A stretch of DNA of 63,408 bases from Fibrobacterota bacterium. GTDB lineage: Bacteria; Fibrobacterota; Fibrobacteria; UBA11236. Positions 24,530 to 32,749 of this stretch are shown one piece after another. Location of the stretch: the NCBI GenBank assembly GCA_947466585.1, contig CANIEU010000013.1, positions 1 to 63,408 on the forward strand, read 5' to 3'. The position numbers and the translations under genes were made by a program. The notes beneath the pieces were generated by a model. That model ran no database searches. It was not told the DNA's origin and worked only from the letters and a program-made list of their open reading frames with translations. Every line of letters starts with the position of its first letter. Position 1 is the first letter of the stretch.

Positions 24530-26269
24530 CTACATCCGTTCAATAGCAGGGACGCCCACGAGCTCCAGCGCCTGAGCAAGCACCGAACGGGCGGCGCGCA
24601 CCAACAACAACCGCTCGCGTTCCTCATCGGATCCCAAAACACGGCTCCCGTGCAGAAAACGGTGGGTCGCATCGGCGAGGGAGAGGGCGTACTGCGCCAG
24701 CGTGCACGGGTCACGCGAAATCGCAGCGGCGCCCACACGGTCCGGGAATTGCGACAGCAACTCCGCGACCGCGAAGGACGCCGGTTCCTCGTAGATACCC
24801 CAGCGAACCCCGTCCAAATCCTTCGGATAAAAAGAGTTGAGCTGAATTCCGGCCTTCCGCAAAATGCTGCAAAGGCGCACATGGGCGTTTTGAACGTACG
24901 GCCCCGAATCGCCTTCGAAGCTGAGTGCCTGTTCCCACTCAAAACGGATGTCATTGAGGCGGCGATTCTTCATTTCGCTGAAAACCAGTGCTCCCACGGC
25001 GATACGCAGGGCGAGGTCGACATCCTTACCTGCATCGGGGTTCTTCTCGGCCATGATCGCGGCAATTTTCTCGCGCGCTCCCTCGAGCACGTCCTTGAGC
25101 AAGCTGGAGTGGCCGCTGCGGGTTTTGCCCTTTTCCCAGTTGCCCTCTTCGCTTTTGTGGAGCACGAGGCCGAAGGGGATGTGCTCGCAGCGCGAAGCCC
25201 AGTCGCAGCCCAGTAGTTCGAGCACCTTGAAGAGCTGCTGAAAATGCAGGCTTTGGCCGTTGTCGACCACGTAGAAGCTGCGGTCAAACGCGTATTCTGC
25301 CTGCCGGTAAAGGGCCGCGGCGAGGTCGCGGGTGATGTAGAGCGTGGAGCCATCGGTTTTGCGGATCAACGCGGGCGGCATTCCCGTCGCACCGAACGCT
25401 TCCAGGTCGACGACTTCGGCGCCTTGGCTGGTGGTGAGGAGTTTCTTCTCCTCGAGTAAGGCCAGCACGGGCTGCAACCGGTTGGCGAAAAAGGCTTCGC
25501 CCACCCAGGAGTCGAAATCCACATTCAGAATCGCGTAGAGCCGGCGCAGCTCCACCAAGGTGACTTCGCGGAAGGCATTCCACAGCACGTGGAAATAGGC
25601 GTCACCGGCTTCGAGCTTGGCGAAGGCTTCGCGTGCTGCGTTTTCGAGTTCGGGTTCTTTTTCGGCGGCCTGGGAGAAGGCCTTGTACAGCCGGTTGAGG
25701 TGCTCGAGCGTCAGAGTCGGCAAATCTTTTTCGCCCAATCCTTCGCGCACGAACATCACGATCAACTTGCCGTAGGATGTGCCCCAGTCGCCGAGATGGT
25801 TCACCCGCGTCACGGGGTGGCCGCGCTTGGCGTACACCCGGCTCAGGCTGTTGCCGATCATGGTGCCGCGCAAGTGGTGGAAGGCCAGTTCCTTGCCCAT
25901 GTTGGGCGAGGAGAAGTCGATCACCACCGGTTTGCCGGCGCCTTCGGTGGAGTTTCCGTAGGCGGCGCCTTGGGTCAGCACTTCGCCCAGCACGCGCTGC
26001 GCGAACAGGGCTTTGTCAACGAAGAAATTCAGGTACCCGGCAAGCGCTTCAATTTTGGAGAAACCCTGGGGCGGAATCAACGACCGCGCGAGTTCATCCG
26101 CGATCAGGGCGGGAGACTTGCGCAGGGTTTTCGCCAGCGGAAAACAAGGGAACGAGAAGTCCCCGTGGCCGTCGTGCTGGGGAAGGGTGATGGCGGCTTC
26201 GATGGCCTCCGCGTCGAGCCCGGTGGCGGGCGCGATCACGGCGGCAATGGTTTGCTTAAAGGTCGCCAT
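24530..26269 (-). CDS. argS: Arginyl-tRNA synthetase
   Basis: 579 residues. It charges tRNA-Arg in the cytosol. The N-terminal Add-1 domain is followed by the class I core with FSSPNMGKELAFHHLRGTMI, RVNHLGDWGTSYGKLI and the C-terminal DALR anticodon-binding domain ending VPAIERM. The usual HxGH signature is altered to A-F-H-H here. The KMSKS region is only a weak KTRSGHSS, as in many ArgRS that lack a clear KMSKS. It overlaps the upstream rsfS fusion gene by 14 nt, so translation is probably coupled. Confidence 0.93.
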   Translation of the reverse strand: MATFKQTIAAVIAPATGLDAEAIEAAITLPQHDGHGDFSFPCFPLAKTLRKSPALIADELARSLIPPQGFSKIEALAGYLNFFVDKALFAQRVLGEVLTQGAAYGNSTEGAGKPVVIDFSSPNMGKELAFHHLRGTMIGNSLSRVYAKRGHPVTRVNHLGDWGTSYGKLIVMFVREGLGEKDLPTLTLEHLNRLYKAFSQAAEKEPELENAAREAFAKLEAGDAYFHVLWNAFREVTLVELRRLYAILNVDFDSWVGEAFFANRLQPVLALLEEKKLLTTSQGAEVVDLEAFGATGMPPALIRKTDGSTLYITRDLAAALYRQAEYAFDRSFYVVDNGQSLHFQQLFKVLELLGCDWASRCEHIPFGLVLHKSEEGNWEKGKTRSGHSSLLKDVLEGAREKIAAIMAEKNPDAGKDVDLALRIAVGALVFSEMKNRRLNDIRFEWEQALSFEGDSGPYVQNAHVRLCSILRKAGIQLNSFYPKDLDGVRWGIYEEPASFAVAELLSQFPDRVGAAAISRDPCTLAQYALSLADATHRFLHGSRVLGSDEERERLLLVRAARSVLAQALELVGVPAIERM

Positions 26270-27392
26270 CTTCGTCCGCGTCCACTTCCGTATCTTCGGG
26301 GAGGGCGTAGTCTTCGGCCTTCAGGGTGGTGGCGGGCGCATCGGCCCACAGACGCTCGAGCGAGTAGTACCCGCGCGTTTGTTTTTCAAAGAGGTGCACG
26401 ATCAGATCGCCATAGTCGATCACGGCCCAGCGTGCGCCCGTCATGTATTCGGAACGCAGCGATTTGATGCCTTCCCGGCTCAGCGCGCGTTGCACGGTGC
26501 CGATGATGGAGCGCATCTGCGGCTCGTTGGTGCAGGTGGCGATCAAATAATAGTCCGCCACCGTGCTGAGATTGCGCAGATCCATCAGCACCACATCTTC
26601 CGCCTTCTTCGAAAAGAGCACAGCGGCGGCTTTGTGCGCAGCTACTAGGGCCTCGCTCGACGCCTGGGCCGAGGGGACCAACGTATCGGTGCCGGCAACG
26701 TGGGAAACCGCCACGGGAATGGGTGCGACTTCAACGACGGGCTCGGTGACCTTGAGTAAAAAGGACTCGGCCACGATCTGCGCGATACGGGCGGCCTTCG
26801 CACCGGAGATGCCGCGCAAACCCTTCAACGAGATCGGAGGGGCCACCGGACGAAGGGCCGGCGTCGGAACAATCTTTGCCACCGGAGCAATGACCGGAGT
26901 CGGAGCCGCCACCGGCGCTGCGGGGGCTTTCGCGACCAGCACCGGTTTTTTAACCGGGGGCTTCGCGACAAGGACCTTCTTCGCAACCGGCTTCTTGGCC
27001 GCCGCTTTCTTCACGACGGGCTTCTTGGCCGCCGCTTTCTTGATCGCGGCCTTCTTCACAACAGCTTTCCCCGCCTGCGCGGGGACTGAAGTTTTAACGA
27101 CTGCTTTTTTCTGGACAGGCTTTTTGACGACGACCTTTTTGGCAACGGTCTTTTTAGCGGCAGCTTTCTTCGCGGCCTTCTTCGGCGCCTTTTTGGGCGC
27201 CGTTTTTGGGGCGCCTTTTTTGGCCACCGTTTTACTTACGACTTTTTTCGCCGCTTTTTTCGCGGGGCTTTTCTTCGGAGCGGATTTTTTCAAGGCGGCT
27301 TTTTTCACTGCAGGACTCTCTTTGGTTTTCAACGTGCTCTTACCAGTGGGTGCGGCGATCTTCGCCTTCAATTTGTTTGGTTTTGCGGCCAT
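26256..27392 (-). CDS. rsfS: Ribosomal silencing factor RsfS fused to a long Lys/Ala/Pro-rich N-terminal tail
   Basis: 378 residues. About 1-150 are near-repetitive K-K-A-A-A-K-K motifs (H1-like), and about 150-185 are Ala/Pro/Val-rich. A short helical segment follows (LKGLRGISGAKAARIAQIVA). The last 120 or so residues are a clear RsfS/Iojap domain: AEDVVLMDLRNLSTVADYYL, ATCTNEPQMRSIIGTVQRAL, WAVIDYGDLIVHLFEKQTRG, YYSLERLW. RsfS binds uL14 on the large subunit and blocks subunit joining when nutrients are short. A standard RsfS has 105-130 residues, so the tail more than doubles it. AAGGAG precedes ATG 27392. It overlaps the LytR_C gene upstream and argS downstream. Confidence 0.88.
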   Translation of the reverse strand: MAAKPNKLKAKIAAPTGKSTLKTKESPAVKKAALKKSAPKKSPAKKAAKKVVSKTVAKKGAPKTAPKKAPKKAAKKAAAKKTVAKKVVVKKPVQKKAVVKTSVPAQAGKAVVKKAAIKKAAAKKPVVKKAAAKKPVAKKVLVAKPPVKKPVLVAKAPAAPVAAPTPVIAPVAKIVPTPALRPVAPPISLKGLRGISGAKAARIAQIVAESFLLKVTEPVVEVAPIPVAVSHVAGTDTLVPSAQASSEALVAAHKAAAVLFSKKAEDVVLMDLRNLSTVADYYLIATCTNEPQMRSIIGTVQRALSREGIKSLRSEYMTGARWAVIDYGDLIVHLFEKQTRGYYSLERLWADAPATTLKAEDYALPEDTEVDADEDGDL

Positions 27393-27826
27393 GTTCGCAT
27401 CAGCTCCTTGTAATCTTTACCAATAATAACGGTTGCTTCCACTAAGGAAGCGGGATGTTGCAAATGCACTACCCGGTCGGTTCCCAGCACCTTCGCCAGA
27501 TCGCGTGCGATCGTGTCGGAAGGCGTGCGGGCCAGCACCAAGGTGTGCTCGTAATTCCAGTTGCGCGCGTTTCCCGATTCGATGACGTCGAATCCCCGTT
27601 CGATCAGGTAATCGCGGAACACGTCGGCTTGGCCGGGGCGTCCGCTGCCGTTGAGCACCTGGATTTGACCGGTGTTGGGTTTGAATGCCGCAGCCTTGGT
27701 TTCGTGCTTGCAGCCGGTGAATCCCAGCACGACGGTCGATAGCGCCAGTAGGGAAAGCGCGGTGCGGAGATCGAGAAAGCGGGGGAGGCGGGCCCGGATC
27801 GGGCGAAGGGATTGAGGGAAACGCAA
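27368..27826 (-). CDS. LytR C-terminal-domain lipoprotein
   Basis: 152 residues starting at TTG 27826, immediately after the stop of the preceding gene. The signal peptide ends in a lipobox, GFTGC (Cys39). The rest is a LytR_C domain: IQVLNGSGRPGQADVFRDYL, RGFDVIESGNARNW, DLAKVLG and a late VIIGKDY. LytR_C domains occur in or near LytR-CpsA-Psr wall ligases and in stand-alone envelope proteins. Here it stands alone, anchored to a membrane. The end overlaps the start of the rsfS fusion by 25 nt. Confidence 0.75.
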   Translation of the reverse strand: MRFPQSLRPIRARLPRFLDLRTALSLLALSTVVLGFTGCKHETKAAAFKPNTGQIQVLNGSGRPGQADVFRDYLIERGFDVIESGNARNWNYEHTLVLARTPSDTIARDLAKVLGTDRVVHLQHPASLVEATVIIGKDYKELMRTWPQNQTN

Positions 27827-28402
27827 TTAGGGACCAAAGCTCCCCGGTGAAACGTGGGAAGACCACGGCATGCCACCGTAGGCTTTCGCGGCATCCGGTC
27901 CGTTCACCAGTTCCAGATTCATGGTGAGGCGTTCGGTAGGTTTGTACTCCAGGCCCATGCGCGGCAACACAAGCGACCCGGGGCCGCCTTCCTGTTGCGT
28001 GCCAGGCACGGTGGTCGAGTGGAGCTGCGAGTAAAATCCGACATCCGCAAACACCGTCAGCGGTGCCGAAAGGCGGTACATCAAGGTGTTCAGATAAATT
28101 CCCGCCGAGGTCGACCCTGCAGGGCCTGTTGCGGCAGTGAGTGCGTAACTCTGGTGCATCGAAAAGCGACCGGGTTCCGCAAAGGAAAGCGAGGAGGCTG
28201 ACGGGGTAGACGGGGCAGAGAAGGGGAGCGAGCCCGAACGTGTCAGGCTGCGTGCGTCGAAGTCGCGTGTCGAAGTCAGGAAGCTGGTGGGGTTCGCGTT
28301 TGCGGCAGGAACGGTTCCAAGAACGAGCACGAGCGATGCGCTCAAGCACACGAAAGAGCGGAATGAAGGATTGAAGAGGTTGATGAAGCGCCGAACTCGC
28401 AT
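27827..28402 (-). CDS. Exported protein, possible outer-membrane beta-barrel fragment
   Basis: 191 residues from ATG 28402. The signal peptide is FVCLSASLVLVLGTVPAANA. Alternating hydrophobic strands follow, such as AGIYLNTLMYRLSAPLTVFA, VGFYSQLHSTTV and GLEYKPTERLTMNLELVNG. This fits a small surface or barrel protein of the kind common in FCB bacteria, but I cannot name a family. It is the first gene of the unit leading into the LytR_C gene (0-nt gap) and lies just downstream of panD on the same strand. Confidence 0.65.
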   Translation of the reverse strand: MRVRRFINLFNPSFRSFVCLSASLVLVLGTVPAANANPTSFLTSTRDFDARSLTRSGSLPFSAPSTPSASSLSFAEPGRFSMHQSYALTAATGPAGSTSAGIYLNTLMYRLSAPLTVFADVGFYSQLHSTTVPGTQQEGGPGSLVLPRMGLEYKPTERLTMNLELVNGPDAAKAYGGMPWSSHVSPGSFGP

Positions 28403-28463
28403 GGATTTCCCGGTGATCACGTTCGCTACGCCCAATATAGACAACCTGAAAAACGCGTCGAGA

Positions 28464-28817
28464 TCACTCCCGGGGGCTGTTTTCGGGGGTCACCTTGACG
28501 ATTTTTTGGGAGAAATTTTCGAGTTCGTCATCCGACAGCCAGGTGAACGCCATGATGATCACGAGGTCACCGATTTGAACCAGACGGGAGGCCGCCCCGT
28601 TCACACAGATTTCGCCGTTTCCGGGTTTTTTGCCGCGAATACAATAGGTCTCGAACCGGGCGCCGTTGTTCAGGTCCACGACCTGAACTTTCTCGAATTC
28701 CTTGATATCCGATAAGGCCATGAGCGTCGGATCGATCGTGATCGACCCTTCGTAGGCCAAATTCGCGTCCGTTACCGTGGCGCGATGGATTTTGGATTTG
28801 AGAATTTCGCGAAGCAT
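28464..28817 (-). CDS. panD: Aspartate 1-decarboxylase (pyruvoyl enzyme)
   Basis: 117 residues. It makes beta-alanine for pantothenate and coenzyme A. The self-cleavage site is intact: AYEGSITID, with Gly24-Ser25, Ser25 becoming the pyruvoyl group. KSKIHRATVTDANL at the N-terminus, NGARFETYCIRGKKPG and the C-terminal VIIMAF are as in the family, and length is normal. It lies between the tRNA-Leu gene and the exported-protein gene, all on the minus strand. Confidence 0.95.
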   Translation of the reverse strand: MLREILKSKIHRATVTDANLAYEGSITIDPTLMALSDIKEFEKVQVVDLNNGARFETYCIRGKKPGNGEICVNGAASRLVQIGDLVIIMAFTWLSDDELENFSQKIVKVTPENSPRE

Positions 28818-28865
28818 GCGGTCTCAGGTTCTCGCAGTTTATTCAAAGAATTGAATCAGAAAGAG

Positions 28866-28952
28866 TGGTGCCGGGACCGAGAATCGAACTCGGACGGGAA
28901 TTACCCCACCGGATTTTGAGTCCGGCGCGTCTACCAATTTCACCATCCCGGC
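28866..28952 (-). tRNA. tRNA-Leu (anticodon CAA)
   Basis: 87 nt including an encoded CCA. The acceptor is GCCGGGA pairing with TCCCGGC. The anticodon stem-loop is CCGGA-CTCAAAA-TCCGG, giving anticodon CAA. A class II variable arm (TGGGGTAATTCCCG region) and a T arm with GTTCGATTC are present. All features fit leucine, reading UUG. Confidence 0.95.
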
Positions 28953-28990
28953 TAGTAGGAGGGGAAATATAGCTAAAAAGGGGCGGAATC

Positions 28991-29034
28991 AGATGTGCTT
29001 ATGGCGCGGTTATGGAACGCTTATGGCGCACTTA
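28991..29034 (-). repeat. Stop-anchored tandem array H, 11-bp unit, four copies
   Basis: On the minus strand TAAGTGCGCCA, TAAGCGTTCCA, TAACCGCGCCA and TAAGCACATCT run from 29034 in 11-bp register, each starting with TAA. The first TAA closes a 20-codon frame that begins 7 nt after the SPOR gene. Confidence 0.8.
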
Positions 29035-29094
29035 TGCCAGTAGGTCGAGATCCCGCAGGCGGCCCGGCTTCGTCCGATTTTCGGTGTTTTCCAT
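29032..29094 (-). CDS. Candidate 20-residue micro-ORF after the SPOR gene
   Basis: ATG 29094 opens MENTENRTKPGRLRDLDLLA, ending at TAA 29032-29034. AAGAGG sits about 4 nt upstream, overlapping the SPOR gene's stop region. Its stop codon starts array H, as happens at real gene ends elsewhere in the window, which is the main reason to list it. It could also be a remnant of a longer gene. Confidence 0.35.
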   Translation of the reverse strand: MENTENRTKPGRLRDLDLLA

Positions 29095-29101
29095 CGGCCT
29101 C

Positions 29102-30292
29102 TTATTTCTGCTCAACCACGCGGTAGGCATAGCCCAAGGGAGCAAAGATCTTTTTGCCTTCTTGTTGCGCCGTCGCGGCATCGGGATAATTGCCTGCGAG
29201 CACGCGGAAAAGGGTTCGGTTTCCCGAGCGCAAAGGTTCCACCCGCGCGGGGATTCTCTTTGTAGCGAGCTCGGCGCGCAAACGCTCGGCATTCTCGGGC
29301 TGGGAGAAAGCGCCGAGCTGGAGGGTATGTGACCCGTGTGCGCGCGCGCTGGGCGTGGCGGGAGCGGGGGGTGTGGAATGCGCAGGAATGTGGGGCACCG
29401 GGATGGGCACCGTTACAGGTACAGGTACGGCAGCGCTTGCGGGAGGCTCTGTCGGAGCGTCGGTTGCACCCGTCGCGCCTCGGGCCAACAAGCCGGCCTC
29501 GGGCGAAAGGGGATAGTTCCACCGCAGCGAATCCTCCCACGCGCCCGCCTCGGGGGAGTGGGGCTCGGCCTGGAGCGAGAGCAAAAACACGCTAGGGCGC
29601 TCCTCGGCGGGTGCGCGGGAGCGGGCATCGCGCAGGGCGCGGGCGGCCGCCACGGTATCGCCGCGCAGCAGGTAAATGCGGGCCTGGGCGGCGCGCGCCA
29701 GCGGCCAGTAATAGACCGCGCGCCCTTTCGCCTCCAGCGCGTGCAGATAGGTCAACGCTGTGTCGAGATAGGCTTCCCGATCGGAGCGCTGCTGCGCAAG
29801 GCGCACGCAGGCGTGGGCCATCCAGTAAGCGGATTCCTGGGACCATCCGCCTTCGGGAAAGCGGGCGAGGTAAGCGCGGAACTGCGGAATCGCGAGGTGA
29901 TAGCGCCCGGCGGCGTAGTGGTATTGGCCGAGGCGGTAGATCGCTTCGCCGCGCATCTGTTCGGGCGCGGAGTCGGCGGAAGCGCCCAGATACCCGCGCG
30001 CCGCGGATTCGCCGTCGATTTCGAGCTTGCCGGCGAACATGGCCGCCCACACCGCCGGCAAGTCCGCGGCGCGGCGATCCACGAGGTCGAGGGCCTGATC
30101 CAGTTTGCCTTGGCCGGCGAGCCGGGCCGCCTCATGTCGCAGGGAATCGGCCGTGCGGCCTGCGGCGAGGGTCGCGGGAGCGTTGGAAGTTTTGGAATTG
30201 CCGGGAGCGGCGGATACGGGTCTCGACAGGATCGCCCCGCAGAAAAGGGAGAATACGAAGACCGCTCTGCGGAAGAAGAAGCCGGATCTCAT
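29102..30292 (-). CDS. Exported TPR-like protein with C-terminal SPOR domain
   Basis: 396 residues from ATG 30292. The signal peptide is FFFRRAVFVFSLFCGAILSR with PVSAAPG after. A helical repeat region follows (GEAIYRLGQYHYAAGRYHLA, PQFRAYLARFPEGG), then a Pro/Val/Ala linker. The final 75 residues are a SPOR domain (SHTLQLGAFSQPENAERLRA, FRVLAGNYPDAATAQ), which binds denuded peptidoglycan, often at division sites. A role in envelope assembly or division is likely. It is coupled to the LapA-like gene by an ATGA overlap. Confidence 0.82.
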   Translation of the reverse strand: MRSGFFFRRAVFVFSLFCGAILSRPVSAAPGNSKTSNAPATLAAGRTADSLRHEAARLAGQGKLDQALDLVDRRAADLPAVWAAMFAGKLEIDGESAARGYLGASADSAPEQMRGEAIYRLGQYHYAAGRYHLAIPQFRAYLARFPEGGWSQESAYWMAHACVRLAQQRSDREAYLDTALTYLHALEAKGRAVYYWPLARAAQARIYLLRGDTVAAARALRDARSRAPAEERPSVFLLSLQAEPHSPEAGAWEDSLRWNYPLSPEAGLLARGATGATDAPTEPPASAAVPVPVTVPIPVPHIPAHSTPPAPATPSARAHGSHTLQLGAFSQPENAERLRAELATKRIPARVEPLRSGNRTLFRVLAGNYPDAATAQQEGKKIFAPLGYAYRVVEQK

Positions 30293-30594
30293 TCTGCGGT
30301 TGAGTCCCGGTGTGCGTTGGATTTTGTTTTCAGTTCGATCTTCAGATCGGCGATCTCGCGATCTTTGCGACGCATCTCGAGGCGGAGCATCAGTCCGCGC
30401 CACGCGTCAAACAGTGCGAAAAGTGCGACGCCCGTGAGAAAAGTAAAGAGGATCCAGAATCCGAGCACCAAGGAAAAACTCCAGCGCAGAAACGAGAATT
30501 CCACCGGCATGCCGAAGGCTTTCTGGTTCTGAAACACCAGCACGGCCAAGACGAGCAGGAAGGCGATCAGCAGAATGCGACGGAACAGTTTCAT
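30289..30594 (-). CDS. LapA-like (DUF1049) small membrane protein
   Basis: 101 residues with two N-terminal membrane helices (LFRRILLIAFLLVLAVLVFQ and WSFSLVLGFWILFTFLTGVA) joined by a short NQKAFGMPVEFSF loop. A basic amphipathic helix (LMLRLEMRRKDREIADLKIE) follows. This is the LapA/YciS layout; E. coli LapA helps regulate LPS synthesis with LapB. It lies 17 bp after miaB and overlaps the SPOR gene by 4 nt. The SPOR/TPR partner next door might play a LapB-like part, which is inference only. Confidence 0.75.
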   Translation of the reverse strand: MKLFRRILLIAFLLVLAVLVFQNQKAFGMPVEFSFLRWSFSLVLGFWILFTFLTGVALFALFDAWRGLMLRLEMRRKDREIADLKIELKTKSNAHRDSTAE

Positions 30595-30611
30595 GGGAGT
30601 CTCCGACGTTT

Positions 30612-32006
30612 TCAGCCTTGTAGGATCAGTGGTTCGACGATCCCGCGCAAGGTGAGACCGCGGCGTTCGCGGATGCGCGCGTTCACCAAGGCGCCTTTTT
30701 CCACGCCGGGTGCGTACGGCACGATCACCTTTTTGAAGTCGCCGGTTTTGCCTACCCATTCGGTCGCATCACGGCTCGAGGGGGACTCGATCAGAATTTC
30801 TTCGGTGCGGCCCACGAGCGCGTCCAGCCGCTCTTCAGTGTGGGTCATCTGCAATTCGATCACGCGTTCGAGACGCAACTGTTTGTCTGCGGCCGAAAGC
30901 GTTTCCACCTCGTCGAAGGAGGGCGTGCCTTCGCGGGGCGAGTACGAAAACATGTAGGCGTGATCGAAACGCACCGCGCGCATCAGCGAAAGAGTGTCTT
31001 CGAAATCCTCTTCCGTCTCACCCACGAATCCCGCGATGATGTCGGTGGTGATGGCCACGCCGGGAAGGGTCGCGCGCAACTCTTCGACGATTTCGAGATA
31101 GCGTTCCCGCGTATATTGGCGCCGCATTTTCTTGAGCAGGGAATTCGAGCCCGACTGCAGCGGCATGTGCACGTGGTTGCAAACCTTGTCGCACTCCGCG
31201 ATGGCGCGGATGGTATCGCTGTCGAAGTGGCGCGGGTGCGGTGAGGTGAAGCGGATGCGGCGCAGGCCGTCCACTTCCTGCAGACGGCGCAGCAGGTCGG
31301 CGAAGCTGACCTTTCCATCAGGTCCATCGTCGCGGTACGAGTTTACGGTTTGCCCGAGCAAACAGATTTCGCGCACGCCCTGCGACACGATGTGGCGCGT
31401 TTCGGCGATCACTTCGGCCGCCGAACGGCTGCGCTCCACGCCGCGTACCGTGGGCACGATGCAGTAGGTGCAGCGCTTGTTGCAGCCGCGCATGATGGTG
31501 ATGTGGGCCGAGGTCGATCCGTCGAGGCGCGCCATCATGCCTTCGTAGTTCTCGAAGTCGTTCTGCGCGGTCCACACCTGCGCGCCGTTGCCATTGCCAA
31601 GCCCATTGCGCGTGTCTTCGCCGAAGATCATGCCTTCGAGCTCGCCGTAACCGTCTGGGCCCACCACGTAGTCGACATGCTCCAGCGCTACGGGAATTTT
31701 TTCGCCGTGGTTTTGCGCCATGCATCCGATCACCGCGATGCGCACGCCGGGGCGGTGTCGCTTGTGGTAGCGTAAGGCTGCCACCCGCGCGTAGGCTTTA
31801 TCTTCCGCCCCGCCGCGGATGCTGCAGGTATTCACCACGAAGAGGTTTGCTTCGTCGGGGTTTTCGGTGATCTCCATCCCGCGCTTCTCGAGCATGGCGC
31901 CCACGAGATTGGAGTCGTATTCATTCATCTGGCAGCCGAAGGTGGCCAGCAGGTATTTTTGGCCGGAGGTCGAGTCTCCCGAAGTCATTGCGCTGCTCGG
32001 GATCAT
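30612..32006 (-). CDS. miaB: tRNA-2-methylthio-N6-dimethylallyladenosine synthase
   Basis: 464 residues, a radical-SAM methylthiotransferase acting on A37 of tRNAs that read UNN codons. The N-terminal UPF0004 cluster has cysteines in TFGCQMNEYDSN, NTCSIRGGAEDKA and VIGCMAQ. The radical-SAM motif is RGCNKRCTYCIVPTVRG, and a C-terminal TRAM domain ends the protein. The family member is MiaB rather than RimO because of the QMNEYDS and GxEDKAY-like segments. It overlaps the HAD gene by 4 nt at its start. Confidence 0.93.
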   Translation of the reverse strand: MIPSSAMTSGDSTSGQKYLLATFGCQMNEYDSNLVGAMLEKRGMEITENPDEANLFVVNTCSIRGGAEDKAYARVAALRYHKRHRPGVRIAVIGCMAQNHGEKIPVALEHVDYVVGPDGYGELEGMIFGEDTRNGLGNGNGAQVWTAQNDFENYEGMMARLDGSTSAHITIMRGCNKRCTYCIVPTVRGVERSRSAAEVIAETRHIVSQGVREICLLGQTVNSYRDDGPDGKVSFADLLRRLQEVDGLRRIRFTSPHPRHFDSDTIRAIAECDKVCNHVHMPLQSGSNSLLKKMRRQYTRERYLEIVEELRATLPGVAITTDIIAGFVGETEEDFEDTLSLMRAVRFDHAYMFSYSPREGTPSFDEVETLSAADKQLRLERVIELQMTHTEERLDALVGRTEEILIESPSSRDATEWVGKTGDFKKVIVPYAPGVEKGALVNARIRERRGLTLRGIVEPLILQG

Positions 32007-32743
32007 GGGCGAGTCGCAGTCGGTTCGAGGAGCGCGGTGATTTCCGACAAGTGGGTCACCTCGACATCGGGTGTGGCGGCTGCGATCGCCTCGGAATCGC
32101 CCAAGCCGCCCAAAAAGGCAATGAAGGACACCCCCGCGTTGCGGGCGGTTTGCAGGTCCTGGAGGCTGTCGCCTACAAGCACGGATTCGTGGGGCAAGGT
32201 GTTCACAGCCTTTAAAATGTAGGCCATTCCGGTAGGGTCGGGTTTTTTGCCGAGCGGCCCATCACCGGGGATCACGTGTGAAAACCGTTCCAGAATTCCC
32301 AAATGTGCGAGGATTTTGAGGGCGGGTTTTTCGGGCTTGTTGGTAAGCACGGCCATGCCGTGGCCGCGGGCGGCAACGGTATCGAGCAGCTCGAGGGCGC
32401 CAGGGTAGGGCACCGTGCGGTCGAGGCAGTGCTCGCCGTAATAATCGAGGAACCACGCCATCGTTTCAGAAAAGAGCCCGCAGATTACGGGGGTGGGCAT
32501 GCCGGCCGACTCCAGCGAGCGGCGGATCAAATCCTCGGCGCCGTCGCCGATATAGGAGACGATGGTGGCTTCGGGCAGCGGGGAGAGCCCCAAGTTGTCG
32601 AGGGTGGCGTTGACGGCGGTGACGAGGTCGTACCGGCTGTCGATCAGGGTGCCGTCGAGGTCAAAGACCCAGAGCTTGAACGAGGAGAGGGGGGAGGCGG
32701 AGGGCATCCCCTCAAAGGTAGAAGGAGAGGGAAGGGCTGGCAC
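32003..32743 (-). CDS. HAD-superfamily phosphatase, phosphoglycolate-phosphatase-like
   Basis: Up to 246 residues. Motif I is VFDLDGTLIDSR, motif II is AVLTNKPEK, motif III is LGKKPDPTGMAYI, and motif IV is VLVGDSLQDLQTARNAG. This matches Gph-type enzymes that remove 2-phosphoglycolate, although other small phosphoesters are possible. The frame opens with GTG 32743; ATG 32707 is an alternative start closer to motif I, and neither has a clear ribosome binding site. It is coupled to miaB by an ATGA overlap. Confidence 0.87.
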   Translation of the reverse strand: MPALPSPSTFEGMPSASPLSSFKLWVFDLDGTLIDSRYDLVTAVNATLDNLGLSPLPEATIVSYIGDGAEDLIRRSLESAGMPTPVICGLFSETMAWFLDYYGEHCLDRTVPYPGALELLDTVAARGHGMAVLTNKPEKPALKILAHLGILERFSHVIPGDGPLGKKPDPTGMAYILKAVNTLPHESVLVGDSLQDLQTARNAGVSFIAFLGGLGDSEAIAAATPDVEVTHLSEITALLEPTATRP

Positions 32744-32749
32744 GCTTGA

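Noticed and set aside
24463-24954. 163-codon minus-strand ORF within argS
   Set aside because: Out-of-frame shadow of the ArgRS C-terminus.
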